Shown here: piece by piece, positions 1 to 9,800 of the stretch
Position numbering within the stretch: the first letter of the stretch is position 1
How the letters are laid out: every line of letters starts with the position of its first letter
DNA from: RGIG3701 sp964438515
Lineage (GTDB): Bacteria > Planctomycetota > Planctomycetia > Pirellulales > Thermoguttaceae
Direction of reading: 5' to 3'
Length of the DNA: 37,211 bases
Assembly (NCBI GenBank): GCA_964438515.1
Contig: CAYTLK010000031.1
Coordinates: 1 to 37,211, forward strand
Position numbers and translations under genes: made by a program
The notes under the pieces: generated by a model
Seen by the model: only the letters and a program-made list of their open reading frames with translations
Told to the model about the DNA's origin: nothing
The model's database searches: none

Positions 1-63
1 GCGGCTCGCGACCCCAGACCCCTTTTTCAAAAACTTTTTAATATTGTGTTTTTAAGACTTCTT
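1..63 (+). repeat. Dispersed intergenic repeat, copy 1 (right part only)
   Basis: The first 63 bases match the right half of copies near 24.5 and 26.7 kb. They share CCCCAGACCCCTTT, then TCAAAAACTTTTTAATATTG, and end in a near match (49-63) to the terminal motif TTTTTAGAACTTCCT of copy 3, with 3 differences. The GCTCGCGA just before the CCCC is shared only with copy 2, so these two look like one subfamily. The left half lies outside the window. It sits directly upstream of the nuclease gene. Confidence 0.8.
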
Positions 64-104
64 TTGATATTTTTTGAAATTTTAATGAAAAGGACTTTCA
101 ATCC

Positions 105-3100
105 ATGAAACGAACCTTTTTGAACTGGAACCAACCATGTATCCCGACGCTCGTTAATTATTTACTCGACCGCCATCGCACGGACGGCGGGAAATTTTAC
201 GACCTTTCTGAATACATTTTGGTTTTTCCAAACCGTTCTGCAAGCAAGCGGTTTCTCACGGTTCTGGCGGAATATGCGTACAGAAATCACTGTACGATTG
301 AGCCTCCCCGTGTGAAACAGGTGGGGGATTTTCTCGAACTGTTATACGAGCAAAAGTGTCCGACCGCTTCACTGCTGACCCAGCAAGTCGTGTGGATGCT
401 GGCGCTTAAAGATTTATATGCTTCGAATCCGGGGCTGTTAAAAACCATGTTTCCGAATCCTCCCGCCGAAAACGACCTGATCGCCTGGCTCAATATGGGG
501 GTCGAACTTACGGACATCTACCAGGATCTTGTACGCGAAAACATGGATTTTGTACAGATATCGAACCTATGCCGAGACCTCTTGAAAAACGGTTCCGAAA
601 ACGGGGTGGAGCTTCCGGGTGAAACGGAAGAAGAAGAAACTGGTGAAGCTGAGGAAAATGGGGAAACTGAAAAAACTCAAAAATCAGAAAAAGTTTCTGC
701 CGCACCCGCGTTTTTTCCGATCGAAGAAATGAAACGCTGGGAGTTTCTTGCTCATTTGCAGAACGCGTACCACGAACGACTGAATCAGCTGGGACTTTGG
801 GACCGTCAGGCCGCTCGACTTTTCGCCCTTCAAAACGATTCGGCTTCCGGTCCGCCTTCAAAAGATTTTCAGATTTCTTTCCATTTGGGAATTGTGGGCT
901 GCGTCGATTTGAACAATATTCATAGCGAGTTCCTTCGACGCGTCAGTTCGCAGGTCGAGATTTTTATTTTTGCACCGGAATCTCTCCGCGACTCTTTCGA
1001 GGAGGACGGCTGCTTGAAACCCGGAAAATGGAAGTATGTGGAACCGTCGCTCAACAAGAAGCTGCATGAAGTTCTGGTTCAATGCACGACGCCGGAGGAA
1101 CAAATTCAGTCGGCCGTCGACTGGCTCCGAAGTATCGCGCCGCGTTATGCAGTGGAAGAAATTACGATTGGTTTAGCGGATGAGGCGCTGGAACCGACGC
1201 TGCTTCAGACGCTGGCGCTGGCGGGCGTTCCTACTGAACGAGCGGGAAAAAAGGTGCTTTCGGACCTTCAGCCTTGGAAACTGCTGCGCCAAATGATGGA
1301 ATACTACCAAAGTATTGCGGCTGCGCAGCCGAACGAGCCTCTTTCGGAGCTGATGGAAAAAACGGGTCCCGCCTACGAAACACTCGCGATTCTTTTGCGT
1401 CACGGAGACGTTGGAAACTACCTCCGTTCACTCACTCAAGAAGACGGAACGCCGCTGATTTCCGGAGACTGGCTGACGGAACTCGATTCGTACTTTAATC
1501 AATATTTTCCCGATCAGATGCCGACGCCTGCAATTTTGGAACCTCGAAAAGAAGAGTTTCCCGCTTTTTTTGCCGCATTCCAGGAAATTCATTCGATGTT
1601 GGAGGGGTTTACGAAAGAGTATGGAAATTTTCACTCCATGCTGATGATTGTGATGCAGTTTCTCAAGCGGATTTACTGCTGGAAGACGAATTACAACTCC
1701 ACCATGGATTCGGAGTACCAAATTATTCGCGGTTGCATCGACATAAATCACGCGTTTTCCGACAAATTTCAGCTTCCCCCAGCGCTGCTGACCGAGTTCA
1801 ATCTTTCTCTTCCGCAGGCGCTTCAGGTGCTTTTATCGCGGATGGCGCCCAAACAGGTTTCAAATTCCAGTGCGCCGGGAACCATTTCCGTCCAGCGCTG
1901 GCTCGATTTGCCGCTGGATGATTCCGATGCAATGATGGTGATGGGGGTCAATGAAAATTTCGTCCCCGAATCCGTAATTGAACACATCGTTCTTCCGAAT
2001 CGTCTTCGTTCCATTTTGAAAGTAAAAACGAACGAAAATCGATTCGAGCGGGATGTGTACAATCTGTCGGCGATTCTTGCGTCTCACAAGGACATTCGGA
2101 TTTCATTCGGACGTCTTTCCGTCGATGGAGAGACGCTGTTTCCGAGCCGCCTGCTGCTTACGGAACGTTCCGATGAAATTATTTCGCAGGTTGAAACCTT
2201 TTTTTCAGAACCTCAGGAAGCTCCGGCAGCCGTTCCAAACGATTCCGCATCCCAAAGTACGGAACTTTTTACGACGCCGAAGGTCCCGGCCGATCTGCCG
2301 CCGATTCAGGAAATGCCCGTAACCGGTTTCGCCGTGTATCAAAAGAATCCCTATTTGTACTACATTCAAAATATACTGCGGCTCGACTCGGTGGATGATT
2401 GTTCTCGCGAGCTTGCGGCTTCCGATTTTGGAACGCTCGTACACGACGTGATGGAACGTTTTGGGCTGGCCGAAATCGCGCGGCAAAAAAAGCAGAATTC
2501 TGAAACAGACGCCGCAGAGATTTTGACGGAAAATCATACAGAAAGACCAATCGCAAATTCAGTCGCTAATTCGGTTAAAAATTCAACAAAAACGCAAGTC
2601 GGAAAATCACAAGAAGAATCAACCGTAGAACAAGACGAAAATCGAGATGAAAAACAGAAAGAAATCAAAAGAATTCGAAACCTTTTGAACTTTATTCTAA
2701 ATCAGGTTTTCGACCGAAAATACGAGGGGAGTACGCTTCCTGTCGTGGGAATTCAGCGGGAACAGCTTCGGGAACGTCTGATGGTTTTTGCGGAAAAACA
2801 GGCGGAACAATACGAGGCCGGGTGGAGAATTTTCTGTGTGGAACAGCCGCTGCAGGTCTTTTTGCGCGCCGATGGAGGAAATGGGGACGTTTTGCTCGTC
2901 GGAAAGGAAAAATTGCCGCAGTTTGCCATGCGTCTGAAAGGACGTATTGATCGAATCGATTATCGTACGCTTCCTGATGGAACGAAAGAGTGGCGCATCT
3001 GGGACTATAAAACGTCCGAGAAGTCTCCTGAAAAGAAGCATTTTAATTCCGAAAAAGTACCCGAAGAACTTTCATTAAAGAAGTGGTTTGACGTTCAGCT

Positions 3101-3476
3101 TCCGTTGTATCGCCACATGCTTTGCAGCCTGCGGGCGCAGCGCAGAGAAGATTCCGCAACGAAAAAGAATACTGAGCAAATTTCAGAAGATGTTTCTGCA
3201 TCAATTCCTGCATCGATTCCTGCGTCGATTCCCGAAGAAATCGCCTCGCAACTCGCGTCCATCGACACGGCCCGACTGAAATTGGGGTACATCCTTCTTC
3301 CGAAAAAAACGTCCGATATTCAGTTCCAGATTGCAGATTGGGGAAATGAGGTGTTTCAGAGTGCGGACGAATGCGTTCAAACCATTGCGGAATGGGTGCA
3401 CGACGGTATTTTCCCCAACAATCATGAGGTCTGGGACCCCGATTCCGAGCTGGATTGGATTGTGAATCCGAATTAA
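105..3476 (+). CDS. AddB/RecB-like PD-(D/E)XK nuclease with inactive helicase region
   Basis: This 1123-residue protein resembles the AddB half of AddAB recombination nucleases, which process double-strand breaks. The N-terminus has VFPNRSASKRF where an active helicase would have a Walker A loop, so the helicase part is probably not an ATPase. Around residues 620-690 the ENRFERDVYNLSAIL and FPSRLLL segments match the AddB core. The C-terminal nuclease shows GTLVHDVMERF, KGRIDRIDYR and IWDYKTSEK, the His, Asp and Asp-Tyr-Lys motifs of the RecB-type fold. The cysteines of the AddB iron-sulfur staple are not visible: YQKNPYLYY replaces the usual Cys-Pro-Phe motif. Three low-complexity inserts interrupt it: Glu-rich near 170-200, Asn/Glu-rich near 800-850, and a triple ASIP repeat encoded at 3198-3233. 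The ATG has an AAAGGA upstream. An AddA partner is not in the window. A stand-alone RecB-like nuclease is the alternative. Confidence 0.8.
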   Translation: MKRTFLNWNQPCIPTLVNYLLDRHRTDGGKFYDLSEYILVFPNRSASKRFLTVLAEYAYRNHCTIEPPRVKQVGDFLELLYEQKCPTASLLTQQVVWMLALKDLYASNPGLLKTMFPNPPAENDLIAWLNMGVELTDIYQDLVRENMDFVQISNLCRDLLKNGSENGVELPGETEEEETGEAEENGETEKTQKSEKVSAAPAFFPIEEMKRWEFLAHLQNAYHERLNQLGLWDRQAARLFALQNDSASGPPSKDFQISFHLGIVGCVDLNNIHSEFLRRVSSQVEIFIFAPESLRDSFEEDGCLKPGKWKYVEPSLNKKLHEVLVQCTTPEEQIQSAVDWLRSIAPRYAVEEITIGLADEALEPTLLQTLALAGVPTERAGKKVLSDLQPWKLLRQMMEYYQSIAAAQPNEPLSELMEKTGPAYETLAILLRHGDVGNYLRSLTQEDGTPLISGDWLTELDSYFNQYFPDQMPTPAILEPRKEEFPAFFAAFQEIHSMLEGFTKEYGNFHSMLMIVMQFLKRIYCWKTNYNSTMDSEYQIIRGCIDINHAFSDKFQLPPALLTEFNLSLPQALQVLLSRMAPKQVSNSSAPGTISVQRWLDLPLDDSDAMMVMGVNENFVPESVIEHIVLPNRLRSILKVKTNENRFERDVYNLSAILASHKDIRISFGRLSVDGETLFPSRLLLTERSDEIISQVETFFSEPQEAPAAVPNDSASQSTELFTTPKVPADLPPIQEMPVTGFAVYQKNPYLYYIQNILRLDSVDDCSRELAASDFGTLVHDVMERFGLAEIARQKKQNSETDAAEILTENHTERPIANSVANSVKNSTKTQVGKSQEESTVEQDENRDEKQKEIKRIRNLLNFILNQVFDRKYEGSTLPVVGIQREQLRERLMVFAEKQAEQYEAGWRIFCVEQPLQVFLRADGGNGDVLLVGKEKLPQFAMRLKGRIDRIDYRTLPDGTKEWRIWDYKTSEKSPEKKHFNSEKVPEELSLKKWFDVQLPLYRHMLCSLRAQRREDSATKKNTEQISEDVSASIPASIPASIPEEIASQLASIDTARLKLGYILLPKKTSDIQFQIADWGNEVFQSADECVQTIAEWVHDGIFPNNHEVWDPDSELDWIVNPN

Positions 3477-3511
3477 GCACAGAAAACAAGCGACAAAACC
3501 CATACAATCGC

Positions 3512-3517
3512 TATAAT
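3512..3517 (+). promoter_or_regulatory. Possible -10 element for the propeller gene
   Basis: A perfect TATAAT lies about 100 bases before the propeller start, in the 142-base gap after the nuclease gene. No good -35 hexamer is at the right distance, so this is tentative. Confidence 0.35.
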
Positions 3518-3618
3518 ATACATTTTGTGAAAGGATTGCACGAAGAACAGAACTGTGCCGATAAGGAAAATGCGTTATTCTCTGAACTTTTGCCAAAATT
3601 CGTCACTTGAGGTCGAAA

Positions 3619-5331
3619 ATGAAGTGTTCCTCCATAAATCATTTCCAACAAATTTGTTTTACTGCATTCCTTTTGGGGTGCGTTTGGGCGATGTGTGCTG
3701 CATCGGTCAGCGCGCAGGGACTTTGGAAAGGGTCCATCATTCCTCAAGATGTCGCAAACAGCCGTGGTTTGCAGCGTCAGTGGATCAGTCATACGGATTT
3801 TAACCCGTATTGTAACGTGGCAGAACATCTCAATGGAATTCTGTACGATCGCGGAACTCTTTTTACGGTCACGGATCAGGGAACCATTCAGGCGCTTGAT
3901 GCGGAAACGGGAAAAACCCTTTGGGTGATGTACGTCAAAACGAAGGGACGCATCGTTCAGGGTCTTGCAGCCAGCAAATATTACGTAGCGTTCACCTCAG
4001 GTTCCACTCTGTACGTTTTGAACCGCGGAAACGGTCGTGTTTTGCTCGACGCCGACATTCCGGCAATTCCAAACAACGATTTGGTACTCGGCGAAATGCG
4101 TGCGTACGTTCCCGCCATCAATGGATTAGTGTACATTTTCAACTTGCAGCCGATGGAAGATCCTTTTGAGGAGTTCGGCGTCTCGGAAAGTATGCTGACC
4201 GACAAAGAGCGGCAGGCACGCAAAGAAGAATTCATCAACTCCCTGCGTCTCGTAAAATCGTTCAGTGAACCGATAAGTATCCGCTCGATTGGAGATTTGA
4301 AGGTTTCGCCGATCGTCACGCGCTGTAATGATGCTTTTGAATACGTCGTTTGGCCAACCGGCAGCAAACTGGTGACGCTGTGCGAAGTGGATATTCGGGG
4401 AGACGAAACGGTCGATGAACGGTACAATATACCGCTTATGGGCGAGGTCGTCTGTCCGCTTTCGTATAAACCGTACAATACGGCTCAACCCAACAACAGC
4501 GGAATCGTCTATGCAGGAACGACGGAAGGTTTTGTTTACGCGATGCGAGAGTCGTCCGGTACCGTCCTCTGGCGCTTCCCCACGGGTGAATACATTAAAG
4601 AAACTCCTGTTTACGTCGATGGAGAACTTTTCATCATAACGGCCCTTTCGGGTATGTACTGCGTCGACGCCGAAGTTGGCGGTGATGGAAAAACAGCGGA
4701 AGCAAAATGGTGGGCACCAAAAATTGCAAAATTCATCGCGTGCAGCAAAAATCGGGTTTACGCCCTCGACAACACACGTACTCTCGTAATTTTGGACCGC
4801 ATTTCCGGCCAAAGAATCGCCTCCCTTCCGATGATGGATTACAAATTTATTTTTACGAACACAGAAAATGACCGCATTTATTTCGCTACAGAGACGGGTT
4901 TGGTGCAATGCTTGCGTGAAGTTGCGTTAGGAACACCGCTCGATTATTCTAAGGAATGGGTCGCCGCGCGTGAAAATACGAGCCAAAACGAACGACGTGC
5001 GGAAAAGAAAGAGGCGCGTTCGGAAAAGAAGAAAAAGAATCCCGACCGCATGGGAGACGACGAAACCGGCGGCTGGGGCGGTGACGATGACGACAGCAGT
5101 TCTGACGCTGAAGCAAGCGGCGACGATTCCGGCTTCGGCGGCGGAGATGATGATGATGATGACGATGATTCCGGTTTCGGCGGCGGAGATGATGACGACA
5201 GCAGTTCTGACGCTGAAGCAAGCGGCGATGATTCCGGTTTCGGCGGCGGAGATGATGACGACGATGACGCTGGAGCGGAAAAGGGAAAACCTGCAGCAGG
5301 GGATGATGACGACTTCGGCGACGACTTCTAA
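3619..5331 (+). CDS. Secreted PQQ-type beta-propeller protein with Asp/Gly-rich repetitive tail
   Basis: The protein is 570 residues from the ATG at 3619, preceded by TGAGGT at ribosome-binding distance; an in-frame TTG four codons earlier is less likely. It begins with a Sec signal peptide (hydrophobic FTAFLLGCVWAMCAASVSA, probable cleavage after VSA). Residues from about 50 to 440 contain repeated outer-membrane-assembly/PQQ-type blades such as IQALDAETGKTLWVMYVK, ESSGTVLWRFPTGEYIKET and LVILDRISGQRIASLPM. No catalytic dehydrogenase residues are evident, so a structural or binding role at the cell envelope is likelier than an enzyme. After about residue 450 the chain becomes Lys/Arg/Glu-rich and then a long Asp/Gly/Ser tail with duplicated 35-residue units (DNA repeat 5086-5276). 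A strong terminator follows. Substrate and partner are unknown. Confidence 0.8.
   Translation: MKCSSINHFQQICFTAFLLGCVWAMCAASVSAQGLWKGSIIPQDVANSRGLQRQWISHTDFNPYCNVAEHLNGILYDRGTLFTVTDQGTIQALDAETGKTLWVMYVKTKGRIVQGLAASKYYVAFTSGSTLYVLNRGNGRVLLDADIPAIPNNDLVLGEMRAYVPAINGLVYIFNLQPMEDPFEEFGVSESMLTDKERQARKEEFINSLRLVKSFSEPISIRSIGDLKVSPIVTRCNDAFEYVVWPTGSKLVTLCEVDIRGDETVDERYNIPLMGEVVCPLSYKPYNTAQPNNSGIVYAGTTEGFVYAMRESSGTVLWRFPTGEYIKETPVYVDGELFIITALSGMYCVDAEVGGDGKTAEAKWWAPKIAKFIACSKNRVYALDNTRTLVILDRISGQRIASLPMMDYKFIFTNTENDRIYFATETGLVQCLREVALGTPLDYSKEWVAARENTSQNERRAEKKEARSEKKKKNPDRMGDDETGGWGGDDDDSSSDAEASGDDSGFGGGDDDDDDDDSGFGGGDDDDSSSDAEASGDDSGFGGGDDDDDDAGAEKGKPAAGDDDDFGDDF
5086..5276 (+). repeat. In-frame tandem repeat, period 105 bp (35 codons)
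   Basis: The segment starting GATGACGACAGCAGTTCTG at 5086 recurs at 5191, in frame. Each unit encodes DDSSSDAEASGDD, then SGFGGG and runs of Asp. A shorter SGFGGGDDDD unit repeats inside it. GAT/GAC runs make the tract prone to slippage, so its length probably varies between strains. Confidence 0.85.
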
Positions 5332-5354
5332 ATCTCCGTCCCGTGAATAAAACG

Positions 5355-5385
5355 AAAAAGAGCGACCGTTGGCCGCTCTTTTTTT
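5355..5385. terminator. Bidirectional Rho-independent terminator
   Basis: AAAAAGAGCG (5355-5364) pairs with CGCTCTTTTT (5374-5383), extended inwards by two G-C pairs after one mismatch. The A and T runs allow termination in both directions. It sits between the convergent propeller gene (+) and trmB (-). Confidence 0.8.
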
Positions 5386-5408
5386 GGAAACTTCCGATTT
5401 TTATTTTT

Positions 5409-6047
5409 TTATTCCGCTTTCTTCACAAAGAAAGAACGAAACACAGGCCGACCTTCGATTACTGTTCGTTTTTCGAAATGAGTTCGCCATACGGTTTCAT
5501 CGACGGAAGGTTCAAACGGCCCCTCAAGCACCGACTCCGCCTTCATCATCTCCATCGTAGTTTCATAATATTCCTGCACATCGGTCCAAAAATGCAATTT
5601 TCCACCAGGAATCAAACATTTTTCACAACAATGTACGAGTTCTTCCTGCATCACACGACGTTTCCGATGGCGCTTTTTCCACCATGGATCGGGAAAATAC
5701 ACATGAACGGCCGCAAGAGAGTTCGGCGCAAAGCACTCGCGGAATAAAACCAGTCCGTCTCCGGAAAACATACAGGCATTCGAAACGCCCGCCTCAATCA
5801 GACGCGCAGCACAAAAAGCCGCATATTTATGTGCAATTTCAATTCCAAGAAAATTATGGTCCGGGGCGGCCAGCGCAGCATCATGGATGAACTGTCCCTT
5901 TCCGCTCCCGATTTCCACCTCAAGAGGCGCATCGGGATGGGAAAAATACTTCGTAATATCCCACGGAGGCGTTAAATCTTTTACAAGAAACAAATGTCTG
6001 GAATAATCCAGCGTCTCGTCGATACGTCGCAAACTTCGGCGTGGCAT
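5409..6047 (-). CDS. trmB: tRNA (guanine-46-N7)-methyltransferase TrmB
   Basis: This 212-residue protein methylates N7 of G46 in the tRNA variable loop using S-adenosylmethionine. The SAM-binding motif EIGSGKGQFIHDAA lies near residue 41. The family signature FPDPWWKKRHRKRR is near residues 118-131, and the C-terminal threonine/Glu region (WRTHFEKR) is present. The length fits the family. It ends just past the terminator shared with the propeller gene. The dehydratase gene is just upstream on the same strand with a 33-base gap, so the two may be co-transcribed. Confidence 0.93.
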   Translation of the reverse strand: MPRRSLRRIDETLDYSRHLFLVKDLTPPWDITKYFSHPDAPLEVEIGSGKGQFIHDAALAAPDHNFLGIEIAHKYAAFCAARLIEAGVSNACMFSGDGLVLFRECFAPNSLAAVHVYFPDPWWKKRHRKRRVMQEELVHCCEKCLIPGGKLHFWTDVQEYYETTMEMMKAESVLEGPFEPSVDETVWRTHFEKRTVIEGRPVFRSFFVKKAE

Positions 6048-6080
6048 AAATGCGTCTCTTCTTCTATTTCGCGAGAAAAA

Positions 6081-6599
6081 TTACTCTTCATCCGGAATCG
6101 GAGGCAGTTCCACGTCACGAATTGCAACGCCTTTCAGCAACCCTTCCGCAACCACTTCCTCATTGACGATCACCTCAAACTGAAGAATCATCATCATATT
6201 CGGCTTCCCGCGTACGAGCTTAATGATGGAAATCATTCGGTCACCGGGACGTACCTGACCACGGAACTTCACCTCATCCAAGCCGCCTAACGCCATGATT
6301 CCATGGTCGAGATAGTTTAACTTTCGTGCGTAAAAGCTCGCAAGCTGCGCCACACATTCGCACATCAGAACGCCCGGCATAATGGGATAGCCCGGCATAT
6401 GCCCGCGCCCCCAGTATGGATTTTCCGGAACATCATAATATCCGGCACAAATCATGTTCTCAAAGTCCTCATGGAAAATCGCGGTCAGCATTTCCATCTC
6501 AAAGCGATGCGGATTTTCCTTCCGAATATCTTTCAGATCCGCAAGAACCCGATGAATATCCTCTTTCGAAAGATCCAGCAAGGAGGGCTTTTTTCCCAT
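6081..6599 (-). CDS. FabZ-like 3-hydroxyacyl-ACP dehydratase
   Basis: This is a hotdog-fold dehydratase of about 172 residues in the FabZ/FabA family, which removes water from 3-hydroxyacyl-ACP in fatty-acid synthesis. The active-site helix region reads GHMPGYPIMPGVLMCECVAQ, with the catalytic His and Glu in their normal places. KFRGQVRPGDRM is the following strand and turn. I chose the ATG at 6599 because AGGAGA lies 4 bases upstream; the longer reading from 6635 adds 12 residues without a better site. The N-terminal 40 residues before the hotdog core (SLLDLSKEDIHRVLADLKDI) are longer than in classical FabZ, which has about 150 residues. It may be a second, divergent FabZ copy serving another acyl chain; the substrate cannot be read from the sequence. 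Confidence 0.85.
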   Translation of the reverse strand: MGKKPSLLDLSKEDIHRVLADLKDIRKENPHRFEMEMLTAIFHEDFENMICAGYYDVPENPYWGRGHMPGYPIMPGVLMCECVAQLASFYARKLNYLDHGIMALGGLDEVKFRGQVRPGDRMISIIKLVRGKPNMMMILQFEVIVNEEVVAEGLLKGVAIRDVELPPIPDEE

Positions 6600-6692
6600 A
6601 ACTTCTCCTTTTAAAAAAATACTCACACCACGCAATCAAAAGACTCGTGGTGTAAAATACATATTCCGTTTTATCCGTTACGAAGGTCGGTA

Positions 6693-6791
6693 TCAGGTTT
6701 TGACCAGATGACGTTTTGCCTTGCGAGCCTGTGAGGAGGCCGGACGTTTTCCATGATTGGATTTTTTCACAATATGCTGTGGTTTGGACAT
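6693..6791 (-). CDS. Small basic protein, 32 residues, unknown
   Basis: A short open frame starts with ATG at 6791, with AAAGGAGT five bases upstream, the best ribosome-binding site in this area, and ends with TGA at 6693. The product starts MSKPQHIVKKSNHGKRP and continues with a Lys/Arg/His-rich tail ending HLVKT. More than a third of the residues are basic and there are no acidic residues. Size and charge resemble tiny ribosome- or nucleic-acid-associated proteins, but I recognise no family. It lies between the FabZ-like gene and the GH38-like gene, on the same strand as both. Confidence 0.65.
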   Translation of the reverse strand: MSKPQHIVKKSNHGKRPASSQARKAKRHLVKT

Positions 6792-6890
6792 TTTTGACTC
6801 CTTTAGATACTTTAAGTAAAAAGTTAATTCCTATTATAACCAATTTTCGGATTCATTCAAGGAGGGGGGGCGCAATTCCGAGCAAATTTC

Positions 6891-9800
6891 TTAATATTTG
6901 AATTGGACACATATTTCAACAAATCCGAATTGGGAAATTTCAAACTGAATTTTATCGCCATCGATTGGAAGCGTGTTGATATTTTCACCAAAAAAATCCG
7001 TTTGGGCCGCTTTTTCGACGGGATGAAGCGTTTGGAAGGTGATTTTCGTTTTTCTTCCTTCCGTCTCCGCAAAACGAACACGCACGCCGCCCGACACCGT
7101 CTCCCAGTGCGTCACAACCACGTTTCGGTGCGAAACACGCGCAAACCAGCCCGAGGGTGCGGCAGAAGAATCTTTTTTCAGCGCCAGCGGGACCGAAACC
7201 GTCGGAGCCATAAACTGCAAGGCGGTATTTGCGGGATACGGAGTATTTACGGATACCGCAAAACGAAAGTGGCGCGACGTCTCACCCCGAACGATTAATA
7301 ACGTGTCGAGACGAGAATTTCCGATGCTGCGGTGCCACGGAAGCCCGTTCGAGAGGAGCGTCAGACGACGATCTGAGTATTCCGTTTCAGACGAACGTTC
7401 CGGCAAAAAATTCTCGCTGCGCAACTCGGTTCCTTTCACGCGCTGCGCCAGTTCATGCGTCATGCTGGAAACAATACGCGTCGTCGCCGTGTAATGAATC
7501 GGCCGAACATCGATAAAATACGGTGCTTCCAGCTTTTTGGAGGCAGTCGGAAGTTTCGTATATCCGATATTCCGATACAAATCCACCGTCGGATCGCCCC
7601 ACGCCAAACGACTTGCGTAATACGACTGCCACGGATTTTTCCCCGGTTCCCGTTTGGGGTCGAGAAAAACTTCAAACTCCACCACGGAACTGCCGCGCCG
7701 CAAGCGAGTCGTTTGCGTAAACAACGCCAAAATTTCTCCGCGCCGACTCATAAGCCGCCCGCTCACTTCCAGCTCGCTGCGATCCGCAAGAATCGTGGGT
7801 TTAAATGTGTCGGCCGCCATCAACGAGTATTCTTCCTGCGTCTCCTCTGAAAGCGAATCAAACGGTACAGATTTCAAACGCATCGCGAGCTGTTGAGAAA
7901 AACGATTTCCACGATTCTGATTATCGTACACAGCGCGCAGGTGGCCGGTGTAGGGGTCAAAACGCAATGTTAGATTTTCGTTCGTTATAATCCACATCCC
8001 CGTTTCCACATCTTTGAAAACGGAGGGCGGCAGTACTTCGTTTTTCTTTTTTCCAGCGCCCCACGGGAACCAGCTGCGCGCAGGTTTTTCGCCAGTAGGA
8101 TTCTGCTCTAAATTCAGAGCGTCCGATTTCCCTTCCGAATCGTCTCGCAAAACAGAAAAACCGAATGCCGGAACCTCTGAAAAAGCTGCATGAAGCGTTT
8201 TTTTCGTGTTCGTCGCATTTTTTTCTAAAATATGACGTTTCACGCACCCTTTTTCTTCCGGAATCAGACGAGAAACCGAAAGAATTTTCTCCGCTTCCGT
8301 CAAATCGGTAGTTCGAAAAGCCGTGAAACTCCACGGATTCAGAAGCAGAAGCGCATTTTTACGAGTTCCATCTGAAATACGATGCGAAATTCTTTCCATC
8401 GCTTTTCGTTCCAAAACGAGCATTTCCTGCCAGGCCGTTCCGAAAAAATCCTTGCGAATTTCCGGAAGCTGGTCGATTTTTTGAAGCAAATTTTGTACGG
8501 AATCCTTCGTTTTTCCGGCCGATTCCCCCTCCAGAAGCGCGTCCATGTTTTCTAAAGACTGAACAGCCTCCAGACGCGTCCGAAGCTGATGGTAGCGCGC
8601 CCAACGTGAAATGGGATCGACCGCATTTTCCGCCGCCGCCTGCGACAAATAGGGAGAAACGTAACGGTCAGCCGTAAATTTTTCGTCCGTGCTGGAATAT
8701 TTTGTCGCCTCAAAGCACTCGGAAAACGTATTCAAATTTCCAAAAATAGGACTCCAGCGACACGCACGTTTCAAAAGTTCGTACCACGAAGAGGTCGTAT
8801 TTTCACCCGCCCAATGCGCAAAAACAGCACCAAACGCATTATCGACGTTCAACGACCCCGCAATTCGGAGGGGAAGCTGTGCAACCGCGTCCGTCTCCGC
8901 AGCATTCATCGGAATTCGAGCAATCGCCTCAATCGACGCATTTTCAGGACCTTTCCATGCAATTCGCGACTGTTCCGCTGTGGGGAAACGCCCATCGTCG
9001 AGCGTAAAATGCAGCGCGCCTGTAAATCCAAGATGTTTCAGAATATTCGGAAGCATCGGCGTTAAACCGTAACGGCGACGCGCAAATATTACAGGACGTT
9101 TTTCATTAAGAACTGTACGATATTTACTTATTCCCTGTTTCAGACGGCTGATGATTCCATCCTGCGACAGAAGCGGGAGTTCCGTTTCGAACGATTCGCC
9201 GCCCACAAGACAGATTTTCCCGGCGTCCAACGATTTTCGGAACGCTTCGAACATTTTTGGAGACTCGCTGCGCATTTTTTCGAGAGCGTCGGCCGTTGCT
9301 AAAAGATTCATTTTTTCGGCGTTTTCCGCCTCATTTTGGAAAGATTCCGGCAAATACGCAACATCCAGGAGTGTTAAATCGAACAAAAATCCATCCTGCG
9401 GAGCGTAATACTGACGCGATTGAATCAGCTGGTCCCATGCGGACTGCATTTCACGACGTGCGTTCGCCGCGTTTCCTTCAAAAAACGCATCCACAGCCGC
9501 CAGCACCAATTTTTTGAACGAAAAATCATCCAAATAACTCATGTACTGCAGCTTGTACGCCATCAATTCCGAAAGGAGGTGCATCATTCCAAATGCTAGA
9601 AAATCCGCAGCTTGCGGCATCTCGAAACTTGAGTTTTCCACATCATTCGACAGAGGTTTTCCACAATCTGCATGAGTCGTTTCCTCTGCGTTTTTCCCCG
9701 TTTCGTTTTCTTTCCCAAATTCTATATCTTTCGCAGATTCTATCTCCCCCTCAGCTTCCGCCTCTTTCGCATCTTTTGCATCTTTCGCTTCTTTTGCAGC

